Part shown: positions 1 through 10,521 of the stretch, piece after piece | Layout: every line of letters starts with the position of its first letter | Numbering within the stretch: position 1 is the stretch's first letter | Source of the DNA: Gliomastix tumulicola | Lineage: Eukaryota; Ascomycota; Sordariomycetes; Hypocreales; Bionectriaceae | Length of the DNA stretch: 64,000 nt | Assembly: GCA_001599755.1 (NCBI GenBank) | Contig: BCHX01000008.1 | Coordinates: forward strand, 3,224,001-3,288,000 | Reading direction: 5' to 3' | The notes under the pieces: model-generated | What the model saw: only the letters and a program-made list of their open reading frames with translations | Databases searched by the model: none | What the model was told of the DNA's origin: nothing | Position numbers and translations under genes: made by a program

Positions 1-1648
1 CCAGCCAGCCCCAGATTAGCAGCCTCATCTGAATATCGTGCCACAGCGCCACGAAAGTAAAGACAAGCAGATACGTCACGGTCGACTTGACGGTCGCCCT
101 CCAGTTCCGGAAGGACGACCCGCCGAGGGGCACGTAGATGTACCGGACAAGCCAGCGGTTGTACGAGCGGTGCCACGCGCGCCAGAACAGCTGGGTGCTG
201 TAGTTGTTGCTGACGCAGCGGACCATGTTCTCCGGGGGATCGATGCCGTCGATGAGCGACCAGAGGCGGAAGAAGCGCCAGGGGATGAGCAGCTTCAGCC
301 AGATGATGTGGAGGTTGAAGAAGGACAGCAGACTAAGCTGCGCAGCGGTGTACTCGCTCCACACGGGGTTGGCCTTGCTGATGGCACCGACGTAGTCGAA
401 GTGGAGGACGAGCTCCATGGCGAGGAGGACAAGGCCAAAGCGAAGAGCATAGCGTAGCGTTCGGGGGCTCTCGATGCTGGCGGCGCGGTACTTGCATTGG
501 GAGACGTAGTCGTTGAACGTGACAATGGGACCCGTGAGATACGTCGGGGCGTATATGGCGTAGGCCAGAAAGTTGCGGAAGCTGTATTCCTTGGGATCGG
601 CGGAGATGGAGACCCGGTCTCGCTCGGAGAGTTGGGCCGGGTCCAACTGCTTCTTCTTTGACGAATTAGACGGGGGCTGCTTGGCCAAGGGTCATCGGCG
701 AACATACCTCCAGAGAGTTTGACCTATTCTTCTCCAGACTCCAGTAGTAGTCCAAGTTGAAGCTGATGAGCCGGAGAATGGTGAGGTTGAAGAGAACCTC
801 CCACCGCGACAGCAAGCCACCGTAGCTGTCCATCCATGCCCCCCAGCTCTCCAACGGGGGGAAGAAATGCTGCGCGATGCTCCGGTAGCGGTATCCCTGG
901 CACAGCTCATTGGCGAACAAGACCGGTATGTTGAACGCCCATGTCGCAGCGGGCACGTAGTTACGTGGCAGCCTAGTGGCGATCATGTAATTCAACCTCA
1001 AAATCAGAAGCACCTTGAGCGAGGAGAAGCCATGCAAGGCAACGAGATAGACGAGGGCGAAGACGAAGTCGAACGACGCCCTCTGCTCGAGGCGTGCGGG
1101 GCCGTCCTTGGAGCGCTTCTGTATAGGGAAGACGGCATCCCAGGCCTTTCGCAGCAGCGGGTGCAGGATGAGCAGCGAGCCCATGTACGGGAGATTCGAT
1201 CGGAACGTGCGATATTGCGGATCGGTGATGTCGACCTTGCGTCCGGGGACCCAGCCCTCGGACAGCCATGGCTCGTACTTGTGGTATCGCGGGTCCTCAG
1301 CTACGTTCCTGTCAGCCATTGCGTCTCCCAAGCCGCGGCATCGCCCTCTCTGCGCACCCGCGCTGGGGGTCTCCTGTCCAACGTACGTCTAGAGACACTG
1401 TAGGGGACCCAGAACATGTACGGCACCGCGATGGCGAAGACGACGTAGTAGAGGTAGAACTCGGGTGTCTTCCATTTCGGCGGCTGTGTGACGCGGGTCT
1501 GTGCCGCCTTGCTAGACGATTCGGCGGCGAGCGACGGGTCGGATCGGGCGTCGACGACGGTCTGGTAGGGGACGGACGAGGAGGATGAGAAGCGCGTGTC
1601 GAGGGTGTCGAGGTTGTAGATGCTCTGGAAGAGGGCGAAGGGACCCAT
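1..1648 (-). CDS. GUP1: Glycerol uptake protein 1-like MBOAT acyltransferase (5' part, runs off left edge)
   Basis: Multi-pass ER membrane O-acyltransferase of the GUP1/HHAT group; in yeast Gup1 remodels GPI-anchor lipids and affects glycerol uptake. I read three exons: 1648-1387, 1300-708 and 646 to beyond base 1. Intron 1 (1386-1301, donor GTACGT) and intron 2 (707-647, donor GTATGT) both keep the frame. Family hallmarks are the lumenal stretch WLSEGWVPGRKVDITDPQYR, the block RAWHRSYNRWLVRYIYVPLG, and FVALWHDI, which carries the invariant MBOAT histidine just before the edge. The start is the first ATG before MGPFALFQ. The C-terminal membrane segments lie outside the window. The protein is surely this family; the exact splice positions are hand-derived. 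Confidence 0.9.
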
Positions 1649-2560
1649 GGTGGCAGCTCGGGTCTGGGAGGGAAAGCTGGGTTCAGATCATGGTGCTGAA
1701 GTGCGAGATGCGTCGACGGTTCGATTCCTCGACGGCTCAGGGGATCAACGAATGTGGCGGTGTCAGCGATTGGTCGGGGAGGCAAGGATTGGCGGGCATG
1801 AAACTCGTATTTCTTGCAGCTGCCACGATGCCACTTGGAAATGGAAGTTGGAGTTGTCAGGGGTACAGCCCCACTTGGCGATCACTCTTCTCGGTGGTGT
1901 TTTGCCTACCCTGGACCTCAGCTCAAATGTAGTCCAGAGTTGGAGATGCATCTTTTGTAGATATCCCAACAACTTCAAGGGAAGTTCCAAATTGTCGCCC
2001 ACGGGCCTCGTGTGATCTTCATCAATATTTTGATGCTGAATTAGTAGTGCGGACATCGCGAGCAAGATCTCTTGGGGCTTTGGCACGACAACAGACCCTG
2101 AATCACATTGCCAACCTGGGTCTCGAGTGCTGGATCACAAGCTTCCCAGCACACCGAAAAACTACTGACCGACGACGAATACGAAAATAATAAGACTCCC
2201 GAGGGTTTCAATCGTTATTGTATTCGAGGCTTGAGGGCACTCAACGGTGTGCGAGTTCATGATTGACGGCTGCGGCAGGAACCACCGATTCTTTCACTTT
2301 TTCGTGCCTTCCTCCTGGCCAACTTGATAAGAGCGACTCAAGATGGCTCCTGAACGAGGGCAAGAAGCAGGAGTATCCCGTGAGCAACAAGGGTTGAACT
2401 TGACCCTCTGCTCTGTTTGCCCAGTCCTTGCACCACAACAGCAGCTTTATCGCGTCGACTTTGCTCGCCCATCACACACTCACTCATTCGCCACCCACCA
2501 CGACTCGACAACCAGTCCGCGCGGCCCCCCCCCAAACAAGACCGAGAAAAAGGAATCAAG
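1649..2560. other. Intergenic, nothing recognised
   Basis: Shared upstream region of the leftward GUP1 gene and the rightward gene at 2561. Short open frames on both strands lack family resemblance or splice continuity. No RNA gene or repeat is apparent. Confidence 0.5.
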
Positions 2561-3457
2561 ATGTGCCATGTCAAATTCAGATCCTGCTACTACTGCCACA
2601 AACTAGCCGTCGCCAACCTCACGTACTGCCCCCCCGCAGCCCGCCACCTCAACGTGTCCGAGCCGTCAGAATGGCGCATCTTCAGCTCGTTCTCCTGGTC
2701 TCCCCTTGACGGCTGCTCCGGCCTCCAGGTCGACTCGTGCATCGGGTATCCGTCGCTGCCGGGAAGGCAGTCTGCCTGCCAGAACTGCACCGTCCGATCG
2801 GTCGAGATCCTAGAGCGAGCCGGGAGGCGATGGCGGGGCGAGGGCGAGATGGAAGTCAACGATGACGAGGAGGAGGAGGAGGAGATCATCGACGAGAGGC
2901 CCATCGATGAGGAGGAGCAGGCGCTCAGAGCGGACGAAGCGCTGCGGAACATGCAACTGCGCACTCGATGGGACCTGGGCGGCGGGATGCCGGACTTGAG
3001 CGGGGGGCTGGACGAACAGCTCCCGGAGCTTTTCACCAGACAGACCCTGAACAGCCCGTCGACGACGACGACGCAGTCATCATCATATCAGCGGTGGGGT
3101 GGTGGTGGTCCTACGAACCCAGAGGAGGAGGAAGGCCCGAGACTGGTGGGGGTCCTGTCGCCCCCCTCCGACTCGGATGACGATGCAGACCAGGAGAATC
3201 AGCCGCCGCCGCCGCCGCCGTGGGGTGATGCGCTGCGGTCGATGCGCAGCCCGCTCGACGGTGTCGACGAGCTGCCGTTGCGGATGAGACCGGTTGGGAC
3301 GATTTATCGGACCCCGAGTGGCCGTCGGCCTCCTTCTTCGCAGGGGATGCTCGAGCCCATTGAGGAGGAGGTCCGTCTCAGGACGCCTACCAGGAGGGAG
3401 TTTCGAGCTACGGAGTCGAGAATTCTTGGGTCCCCCTCGTCACCTGGACTGCCATGA
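2561..3457 (+). CDS. Hypothetical protein, Cys-rich N-terminus and acidic middle
   Basis: Single-exon frame of 298 aa. I chose the ATG at 2561 (context ATCAAGATG) because the open frame upstream of it is low-complexity and resembles 5' UTR. The first ~80 residues contain ten or so cysteines, including a CYYC pair at residues 9-12, SACQNC further on, and several isolated cysteines, so metal binding or disulphides are possible. Residues ~100-130 are very acidic (runs of Asp/Glu). The remainder is Pro/Ser/Arg-rich and looks disordered, with an IEEEVR motif close to the end. There is no signal peptide or membrane segment. I do not recognise the family. It is most likely a real gene because the frame is long, uninterrupted and ends cleanly. 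Confidence 0.6.
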   Translation: MCHVKFRSCYYCHKLAVANLTYCPPAARHLNVSEPSEWRIFSSFSWSPLDGCSGLQVDSCIGYPSLPGRQSACQNCTVRSVEILERAGRRWRGEGEMEVNDDEEEEEEIIDERPIDEEEQALRADEALRNMQLRTRWDLGGGMPDLSGGLDEQLPELFTRQTLNSPSTTTTQSSSYQRWGGGGPTNPEEEEGPRLVGVLSPPSDSDDDADQENQPPPPPPWGDALRSMRSPLDGVDELPLRMRPVGTIYRTPSGRRPPSSQGMLEPIEEEVRLRTPTRREFRATESRILGSPSSPGLP

Positions 3458-4511
3458 TGCTTTGCCTCTGGGGGCGGGGATCACTTGTTGATCAGATATG
3501 GGCGACCGTCTCGATTGGAGTCTGGATTATACGTTATCGCATTGGCTTGAGACGAGAGTATGGGCCGGTTGGTAGTTGTCTTTAGGAGCGTGATGGTTGG
3601 GACATGTCACTGGACAGTGCGTTTGAGCACCGACAGACAGTCTACATCGAGTAAGAATGATTGAGCAAGTTCATAAAGACAAAATCAAGGAATTGCAGCG
3701 GCACAGACGCCACATTGCTCAGGTGTGTGTGTGGCAAGAATGTTCACCAGTGGACGGGGAGCGTCTCACCCTGCCCTCCCCCATGTCTCGGCTACACCAT
3801 CAAGAAATGATGTCGAGTCTGGAACCAAAGCTGAGAAGACCTTTAGCACTGCTCGAGATAAGGACAAAAACAGGCTCTCGCTCGCGTGGGGGGCCCCGGG
3901 AACCATAGTCCTGGAACAAGCTGCAGCTCACAGCCAGCGTATGTGCGCGCTATGTACTAGTAGGCATGTACATATGTAGCCCGGCTGCCAAGCCGAGCAA
4001 GATACATACGCAACGGGTCTGGAAGCCGACTTTGCATGGGTGTGGCTGGCCAATGGCGGAGGACTGTTGGTCAGCACGCTTGCGCTGGTTTGAGCGAATA
4101 CCTTGGGGGCGGCGCCCGTGATTCGGGGACGGATTGACATGTGCTTTGGGATCGTTGTTGGTGGCGTGTATTATAGGGACTTTGGGGTCCTTGATTATTG
4201 AAATTCATTTGTTGAAGACGGTGAGGAGGAATGGCTTGCGATGGAGGGAAGAAATGACGGGGAGAGAGGAGAGTGACGAGAGGACACCTGGTCAGTGTGT
4301 GCAGTGTGACTCGGTGTGGTTCTCGGATGCTGGGCACATGCAGCGCCAATATGGCTGACCACATAGGATCATTAAAGTGCATTGGCATCGATCCATCTTC
4401 CCGAGGGGCGAAAGAAGAGAAGGGGACAGAAGGCCTCGGAGAAGGGCCGTCTAAAGAGGCATAAAATAAAAATTAAAGATAAGGATAAAGTCCAGGATAG
4501 TCAGCCAACTA

Positions 4512-4513
<2 letters not shown>

Positions 4514-4583
<70 letters not shown>
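4514..4583. repeat. Poly-C homopolymer, 70 nt
   Basis: An uninterrupted run of 70 cytosines (poly-G on the minus strand), flanked by AACTAAA on the left and GGAGGCC on the right. No other homopolymer in the window exceeds about 15 nt. It may be a true G-quadruplex-prone tract or a sequencing/assembly artefact. Confidence 0.9.
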
Positions 4584-4585
<2 letters not shown>

Positions 4586-5113
4586 AGGCCACTCAATAAA
4601 GCCGCCCTCGACGACGGTTGACGGCTTAGCTCCCAGACTAGTCCGTCCTCCCGAGCGAGGGGCCATCCGAAGGGCTGATGGAGGCTTGCCCTCCGCGGCC
4701 AATAAGAGGGAGCGGACGGCCGTGAACCCTGCCGAGTTGAGCAGGTTTGAGAAAAATAACTAGGAAACCCCGGGTTAAAGCACGAGGGTGGAGCAGAGGC
4801 CCCGGGTCTTCTCTCTCTCACACCATCCCTCATCGTTGTTAGTCGCCATTGCTCCCCTTGGCCGCCGCAACATGCCATTTCTTCCATGAGCATGTTACAC
4901 TGCCATGGCACGAAAGGAAAAAAAAACAAGGCGGGCTGCGGGCCTGGGCCTCGTCTTGGCGGGTGGTTCTAGATGAGAAGGAAAAAGAAGGACGACGAGA
5001 GTCCAAGACGGAACTGGACTAGACTTCCCGGGCGAGCTGGGTCTTTTCATATGTGCCTATGGGACAAGCATGGTTTATGGGAGTCTGGACACATGGCTGG
5101 GCGAGAGAGATGC

Positions 5114-5120
5114 ATATATA
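5114..5120 (+). promoter_or_regulatory. TATA-like box of the ferric reductase gene
   Basis: The sequence ATATATA lies about 120 bp before the chosen ATG at 5237, a normal distance for a fungal TATA element. No other evidence of promoter function is available. Confidence 0.35.
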
Positions 5121-5236
5121 GCCAGAGGAACACCTCCCGTCGTGTTCTGTCCCGCGTTCTTCGGGACTAAACCTCTCTGCACACCTTCCTGATCGACACA
5201 CTGGTCAACAGGCTGCACCTGAAAGACGCTGCATAG

Positions 5237-7514
5237 ATGACCGCCGTCACCATGTCGTCCTTCACGAAGCTCACGAGCCTCCTCGCGCTCCTCGCCCTGG
5301 TGCCCTGCGCCGTCGCCGATGGCACGGGTCTCCTCGGCGCGGGCATGTGGCTCTACAAGCCCGTCTGCGCCCACACCTGCCGCTACCTCCTCCGCAACAA
5401 CCTCCTCCGCTGCGAGACGACGGCCGACGTCGACACGACTGGTCTCGGAGCCGGTTCTGGCGGTGGTCACTCCGCTCATGGCGGCTCGACTACTGACACC
5501 ATGTGCTTCCTCATGGACGACGCCTTCCTCCGGACCACGGCGCTGTGCATCGAGGACTTCTGCCCCAAGCTCGAGGGCGACGTGCTGCTGTCCGACATCC
5601 AGACGTGGTGGGAGGGCCATCTGGCCACGGGGACGCTGGGCGACTGGTCGCTGGGCATGCGGCCGATCATGTCGTTCCAGGACGCGCTGAAGCTGGCGCA
5701 CGACGACCTGGACGAGGCGGGCGACGACGGGCTGGCGGCGTTTGTGGCTGCGGACTGGCTGAACAGCACGAGCAGGATCACCGAGGACCAGTTCATCCCG
5801 ACGTACAACTACCACAAGAGCTTCCAATGGGGCGAGTTCGACCACGGCTACACGAGGTGAGTGTGTCCCTATCTGCTGACACACTGACGAACCACAACTG
5901 ACTCAGTGGCTCTCCAGTCTCGCCATCGCCGGCACGTCCGTCGGCCTCCCCATCCTCTTCTCCCTCTTCCGCTTCCTCCCCTTCCACGGCCGCCTCTCGT
6001 CCCGCGTCAACCTCTTCCTCGACCAGCCCCTGATCGGCAGCCGCCACCGCGTGCCCGTCCGCGGCCGCCTCGGCCTCATGCCCACGCGCGCCCAGTCGCT
6101 CTACATCGCGTACATGCTGATCGTCAACGTCGTCCTCATGTGCCTGCCCGCGCGCACGCTGCAGCCCAACGTCCGCATGGAGTCGCACCACATGCAGCGC
6201 GTGCAGATGCTCGGCGACCGCGCCGGCGTGCTCGCCTTCTGCCTGTACGTCGCGCTCTTCCTCTTCAGCGCGCGCAACAACATCCTCATCTGGGTCACGG
6301 GCTGGAGCCACGGCACGTTCCTGCTGCTGCACCGCTGGGTCGCGTACATCACCGTCTACCAGACCGTCATGCACTCGATCCTCATGCTGCACTACTTTGT
6401 CAAGTGGCAGGACTACGGCGCCGAGAGCGTGCTCCCTTACTGGTACTGGGGGATCATCGCTACGTTGGCCACGGTGCTCATGTGGCCGCTGGCGCTGCTG
6501 CCCGTGCGGCAGAGGTTCTACGAGATCTTCCTGGCGTCGCACCAGGTTCTGGCTGCGCTCGTGCTGATTGCGGGTTTCCTGCATATCTGGTACCTGTTTG
6601 AGTGGAACTGGGGGTATGAGATCTGGATCTACGTGCCTGGTGCCATCTGGTTCCTCGACCGTGCGCTGCGTGTGTCGAGGATTGTGGCGAACGGCAAGCG
6701 GACGGCGGTCGTGACGACTATTGACGAGGGGAGTGACCTCTTGAGGGTTGAGATTGACGGTGTTGTGGCTGAGGGACACGTCTATCTGTACTTCCCGACG
6801 CTGAACTGGTACTTCTGGGCGAACCACCCCTTCTCTGTGCTGTCGAGCTTCTCCGGCGGCCTTCCCACAAGCAAGGGCAACGCTGTTCTCGCCGACAACA
6901 CGGCTGTGTCTCCCGTCGACGCCGAGAAGACGGTTGACACGGCCATCCGCAGCGGCGACTCGTCCGACGACAACGAGCCTGTCCAGTCCCTCGCCACTCG
7001 CACGACGCTCCTCATCCGTCCTCAGACTGGCACTACGAAGCTGCTCCTCGAGCGTGCCCGTGCCGCTGGTGGCCGTCTATCTCTCCCCGTCCTCGTCGAG
7101 TCGTCCTACCACGCCAACCCGTCCACGCGCAACCTCTCCCACTGCTCCACGTTTGTCGGCATCGCCGGTGGCGTGGGTATCACGGCCGTCATCCCTCTCG
7201 CGCGGTCCTTCGCCGGTCCCCGAGCACGCATCTTCTGGGGCGCGAAGCACGATGATATTGTTCGTGCCGTCAAGCCCGAGCTCGAGCGTCTCAGTTCAAC
7301 CATCGCCGTCGAGACGACCGTCGGCGCGAGGTTGTCTGTCACGGAGATCCTCACTGAGGAGCTGCTGCGTGACGACGACAAGGGCGATGTCGGTGTTGTC
7401 GTGTGCGGACCGGCGAGCATGGCTGATGATGTGCGCAAGGTTGTTGGCGAGCTGGTTGGCTCAGGGAGGGCGAAGAGGGGAGTCGTCTTCATCGACGAGG
7501 CTTTCAGCTGGTGA
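5237..7514 (+). CDS. Ferric/cupric reductase transmembrane component (FRE family)
   Basis: Plasma-membrane flavocytochrome b that passes electrons from NADPH through FAD and two haems to extracellular Fe(III) or Cu(II), as the first step of reductive iron uptake. Two exons, 5237-5856 and 5918-7514, with a 61-nt intron (GTGAGT...CAG); 738 aa. Residues ~1-27 are a signal peptide, followed by a lumenal Cys-containing region. The membrane domain has the paired haem ligands H-x13-H in HRWVAYITVYQTVMH and again in HQVLAALVLIAGFLH. FAD binding is shown by HPFSVLSS, NADPH binding by GIAGGVGITAVIPLAR and VVVCGPASM, and the protein ends in the typical FIDEAFSW. A second ATG (MSSF) five codons downstream is an alternative start. 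No multicopper oxidase or permease gene is adjacent. Confidence 0.93.
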
Positions 7515-7629
7515 AAGGAGAGTTCTTGATTTATTGCGCGGAGATGAATGTTAGATACCCTTGTTGGTCTTTAGATTGTAATCATGTCCTATGTTGGCAT
7601 CGCTCTATCACAGTGTCATTCATGTCTGT

Positions 7630-8730
7630 CTATGCTCTGGCTGCCACCAATGCCTCGATCTCCTTCTCTATCGCCTCACCTGCGCTCTTCGTTGTTCCCT
7701 TGCCGCCCATATCCGGCGTCATGATCTCAACCTCTGCCCTGCCGAGCACATTCTCGATCGCTAGCAGTAGTAGATCCGCTGCTTCGTCGTATCCAAAGTG
7801 CTTCAGCATCATCTGGCCCGCCCACACCATGCCCACGGGGTTCGCAACGCCCTTCCCCGCGATATCAGGCGCACTGCCGTGCACGGGCTCGAAGAGACTC
7901 GGGAACTTGCCCTCCGGGTTGATGTTGCCCGACGGCGCGATGCCGATGGTCCCCGTGCACGCCGGGCCGAGGTCAGACAGGATGTCCCCGAAGAGGTTAC
8001 TCCCCACGACGACGTCCATCGTCTCCGGACGCAGCACCATCTTGGCCGCCAGCGCGTCGATGTGGCACTTGTCCGCGGCCACGTCCGGGTACTCCTCGCC
8101 GATGGCCTTGACGCGCGAGTCCCAGTACGGCATCGTGATGCTGATGCCGTTGCTCTTGGTCGCGGACAGCAGCGTCTTCCGCGGACGGCTGCGCGCCAGC
8201 TCGAACGCGTATCTCACAATACGGTCGACGCCCGTGCGCGTCATGACGGTCTGCTGCGTCACCGTCTCGCGGTCCGTGCCCTCGAACATCTTGCCGCCGA
8301 TGCTGCTGTACTCGCCCTCGGTGTTCTCGCGCACGATCCAGAAGTCAATGTCCCCCGGCTTGCGACCTGCAAGCGGGCAGGGAACCCCACGCATGAGGCG
8401 GCAGGGCCGCAGGCTGACGTACTGGTCGAACTCGCGCCGGAACTTCACCAGGCTGCCCCAGAGCGTGACGTCGTCCGGAACGAGGTCCGGCATGCCGACG
8501 GCGCCGAAGTAGATGGCGTCGAAGCGGGAGAGGGTGGCCTTCCAGTCGGCGGGCAGCATGTCGCCGTGGCGCACGTAGTAGGCGCAGCTGGCGAAGTCGA
8601 ACTCCTCGAACTCGAGCGGGATGGAGAAGAGGCGGGCGATGGTCTTGAGGGCGCGGAGGCCCTCGGGCATGACCTCTGTGCCGATGCCGTCGCCGGGGAT
8701 GACGGCGATCTTGAGGGGTTTGGAGGACAT
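7630..8730 (-). CDS. Decarboxylating D-malate/tartrate dehydrogenase-like protein (IPMDH family)
   Basis: NAD-dependent beta-decarboxylating dehydrogenase of the isocitrate/isopropylmalate family, 366 aa, intronless. Closest by motif pattern to tartrate/D-malate dehydrogenases. Visible features are AVIPGDGIGTEVMPEGL at the N-terminus, FGAVGMPDLVPDD, the arginine-bearing LRPCRL, the signature VRENTEGEYSSIGG, the K/D catalytic region KSNGISITMPYWD, VVGSNLFGDILSDLGP, and EPVHGSAPDIAGKGVANP for cofactor binding. The start is the ATG before MSSKPLKIA; a longer in-frame extension upstream is low-complexity and unlikely. It is convergent with the ferric reductase (115 bp between stops). Substrate choice between D-malate, tartrate and 3-isopropylmalate cannot be settled from sequence alone, but the MPDLVPDD region favours the tartrate/D-malate branch. 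Confidence 0.85.
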   Translation of the reverse strand: MSSKPLKIAVIPGDGIGTEVMPEGLRALKTIARLFSIPLEFEEFDFASCAYYVRHGDMLPADWKATLSRFDAIYFGAVGMPDLVPDDVTLWGSLVKFRREFDQYVSLRPCRLMRGVPCPLAGRKPGDIDFWIVRENTEGEYSSIGGKMFEGTDRETVTQQTVMTRTGVDRIVRYAFELARSRPRKTLLSATKSNGISITMPYWDSRVKAIGEEYPDVAADKCHIDALAAKMVLRPETMDVVVGSNLFGDILSDLGPACTGTIGIAPSGNINPEGKFPSLFEPVHGSAPDIAGKGVANPVGMVWAGQMMLKHFGYDEAADLLLLAIENVLGRAEVEIMTPDMGGKGTTKSAGEAIEKEIEALVAARA

Positions 8731-9126
8731 GGTGGTGGTGGTGGGAATGTGACTGTGGTGATGTATGGGGTTGAGAAAGATTGGCTTATGGAAGAGGGGA
8801 TGGTTATATGAAGATGGGTGTGAGGAGGGAGGTGTGAGGAGGGAGGTGTGAGGATACGGGCGATCTCGGACGTGGATGTTGGGTGAGGAGAGCGCGGCTG
8901 AAGGATTTACCGAGGGGCCTCGACGAGATTGGACAGCCTCGCGACGGGAGCTCACACGGCAGACAATAGTCTACGATAAATCCCGAGGCAGTATTGACAC
9001 GGCTCCGAGGACGGCGATATTTGCTCTCGAGACGTGTTGGGTTGTGCGTGGTTCACAGGGGACGTAGGCGTGTGGTCTTTCTTTTATTTGGTTAAGGTGA
9101 ATTTGATGTCAATGACTCTAGCTAAT
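8731..9126. other. Intergenic, upstream of the dehydrogenase
   Basis: Two tandem GGAGGGAGGTGTGAGGA-like copies lie near 8822-8852, as a G-rich strand of the likely 5' leader. Otherwise nothing is recognised between this promoter and the 3' end of the hydrolase gene. Confidence 0.4.
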
Positions 9127-10035
9127 CTAGACAAAGAACTGCTCGATAGACGACACAACATCATCTGGAGCATGCTCAGGCACATAATGCCCCGACTCTA
9201 CACTACGCCCACTAACCTGACTCCCGTCCTTCGCCACAGCCCGCCACTCCTCGACCGCGTCAAAGCACGCCTCGATGACGCCGTACTTCCCCCACAGCAC
9301 CATCAGCGGACACTCAATCTTCCTCCCAGCTTCCAGATCCCTCTGCGACTCCTCAAGGTCAAGTGTAGACGCAGCGCGGTAGTCCTGGCACATGGCGTGC
9401 ACAGCCACGGGGTCCTCGAGCACCTTCACGTACTCCTCCCAGCAGGCGTCGTCGAAGATCTGGCCCGTCTGCCGCCCACCCATAAACAGCTCCGCAAACC
9501 GTCGCGGCGCGGCGTTGATGAGCGTCTCGGGCAGCGGCTCCTTCTGGATGAGGAAGAACCAGTGGAAGTAGGCCTTCGCGAACGCCAGGTCCGTCTTGGT
9601 GTACATGGCCAGCGTCGGGCAGATGTCCAGCAAGATGACCGACTTGACGCGGGAAGGAAAATCCACACATAACTTGTGGGCGACGCGGGCGCCCCGGTCG
9701 TGCGCGCACACATAAAAGCTGCTGTCTTCTTGAAAGCCGAGGGCGTCCATGACGGCGATGCAGTCGCGGGCCATGGCGCTCTTGGCGTAGGCTTCCAGCT
9801 CCGCGGGCTTGGACGAGGCGCCGTAGCCGCGGATGTCGAAGAGGACGAGCTGGAAGCGCGAGGTCAGGCGCGGGGCGACGCGGTGCCAGATGTGCAGCGT
9901 CTGGGGGAAGCCGTGGAGGAGGAGGAGAGGCGGGAGGGATTTGTCCGAGGTGGACTTGAGGCCGTGGATAGTGACGGTGGGCAGGCCGTCGCCGTGCTGC
10001 GTCGTGATGTCGAAGGGCTCGAATCCGTGGAACAT
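9127..10035 (-). CDS. Alpha/beta hydrolase, haloacetate (fluoroacetate) dehalogenase-like
   Basis: 302 aa, intronless. The fold is shown by the oxyanion strand LLLHGFPQT, the elbow CAHDRGARV with nucleophile Asp113, and SGHYVPEH with the catalytic His near the C-terminus. What points to haloacetate dehalogenase rather than a generic epoxide hydrolase is the set of substrate residues known from bacterial fluoroacetate dehalogenases: Arg114 and Arg117 beside the nucleophile (carboxylate binding) and the His158-Trp159 pair in the lid (YFHWFFLIQ), plus QDYRAAS carrying the probable third halide-binding Tyr. The reaction would convert a 2-haloacid to the 2-hydroxyacid. The start is the ATG before MFHGFEPFD; in-frame codons further upstream look like leader sequence. 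The gene is divergent from the Zn2Cys6 regulator at 10522. Haloacid activity is inferred and untested. Confidence 0.85.
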   Translation of the reverse strand: MFHGFEPFDITTQHGDGLPTVTIHGLKSTSDKSLPPLLLLHGFPQTLHIWHRVAPRLTSRFQLVLFDIRGYGASSKPAELEAYAKSAMARDCIAVMDALGFQEDSSFYVCAHDRGARVAHKLCVDFPSRVKSVILLDICPTLAMYTKTDLAFAKAYFHWFFLIQKEPLPETLINAAPRRFAELFMGGRQTGQIFDDACWEEYVKVLEDPVAVHAMCQDYRAASTLDLEESQRDLEAGRKIECPLMVLWGKYGVIEACFDAVEEWRAVAKDGSQVSGRSVESGHYVPEHAPDDVVSSIEQFFV

Positions 10036-10521
10036 GATGGCGGTGTTGATGGTGGTTCTTGAGGGGAGTGACTTTCGAGGATGATGGTTCCCGATGACGA
10101 TGGTTCTTGAGAGGAGTGGTGGTACGGCTGGACGGTACTGTTTCAGTGCAGGAGCAAGAAGCAAGAAGGATCAAAGACAGCCCATCTCCTGCTTTTCTCT
10201 CGCGCAGATAGCCGGCTTTTCACGCCCTTCGGTCATTGCTGTCAATCGCGCCCTCCCCCCTCTGGAGACGATATCGACGTCCTTCATCGGCTATCAACGC
10301 TGCTGCTTGCGGCTAAGTTGGCACCAGGACGGATCTGGAATGCGCTATCCACTCGCCAAAACCTTTTGCCGAGACATGATCTCATATCCCGCTTCTCCTC
10401 CTGCCGCTCTGTATTAACGGACATTATCGCTCTGGAACGGAGTGTCTCGTCCCCCGGGAAGACCCTTATTACTCCTGGCTCCAGTTCCAGTCTCCAGCAT
10501 TGGAAAGAATAGGACGACAAA
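10036..10521. other. Divergent promoter region, hydrolase and Zn2Cys6 regulator
   Basis: 486 bp between two start codons on opposite strands, so both promoters must lie here. No recognisable coding sequence. The arrangement makes regulation of the hydrolase by the neighbouring factor possible. Confidence 0.45.

Larger units (their letters stand above)
3458..5236. other. Gene-poor stretch upstream of the ferric reductase
   Basis: No convincing coding region. It contains the 70-nt poly-C tract described separately and the promoter of the ferric reductase. Open frames crossing the C-run translate as pure poly-Pro or poly-Gly and are artefacts of the homopolymer. Confidence 0.5.

Noticed and set aside
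1700..1740. TTCGATT inside GACGGTTCGATTCCTCG, resembling a tRNA T-arm
   Set aside because: The flanking bases do not form a five-base-pair stem and no acceptor or anticodon arm can be built around it.
4382..4621. Small frames encoding poly-Pro or poly-Gly
   Set aside because: They consist mostly of the translated poly-C run.
5793..6827. 344-codon open frame on the minus strand, antisense to the ferric reductase
   Set aside because: It is rich in His, Arg and Glu without any motif, and mirrors the codon bias of the real gene on the other strand; a GC-rich shadow.
7798..8811. 337-codon open frame on the plus strand, antisense to the dehydrogenase
   Set aside because: The opposite strand has complete isopropylmalate-family motifs. 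The plus frame is low-complexity Arg/Val/Glu and is a shadow.
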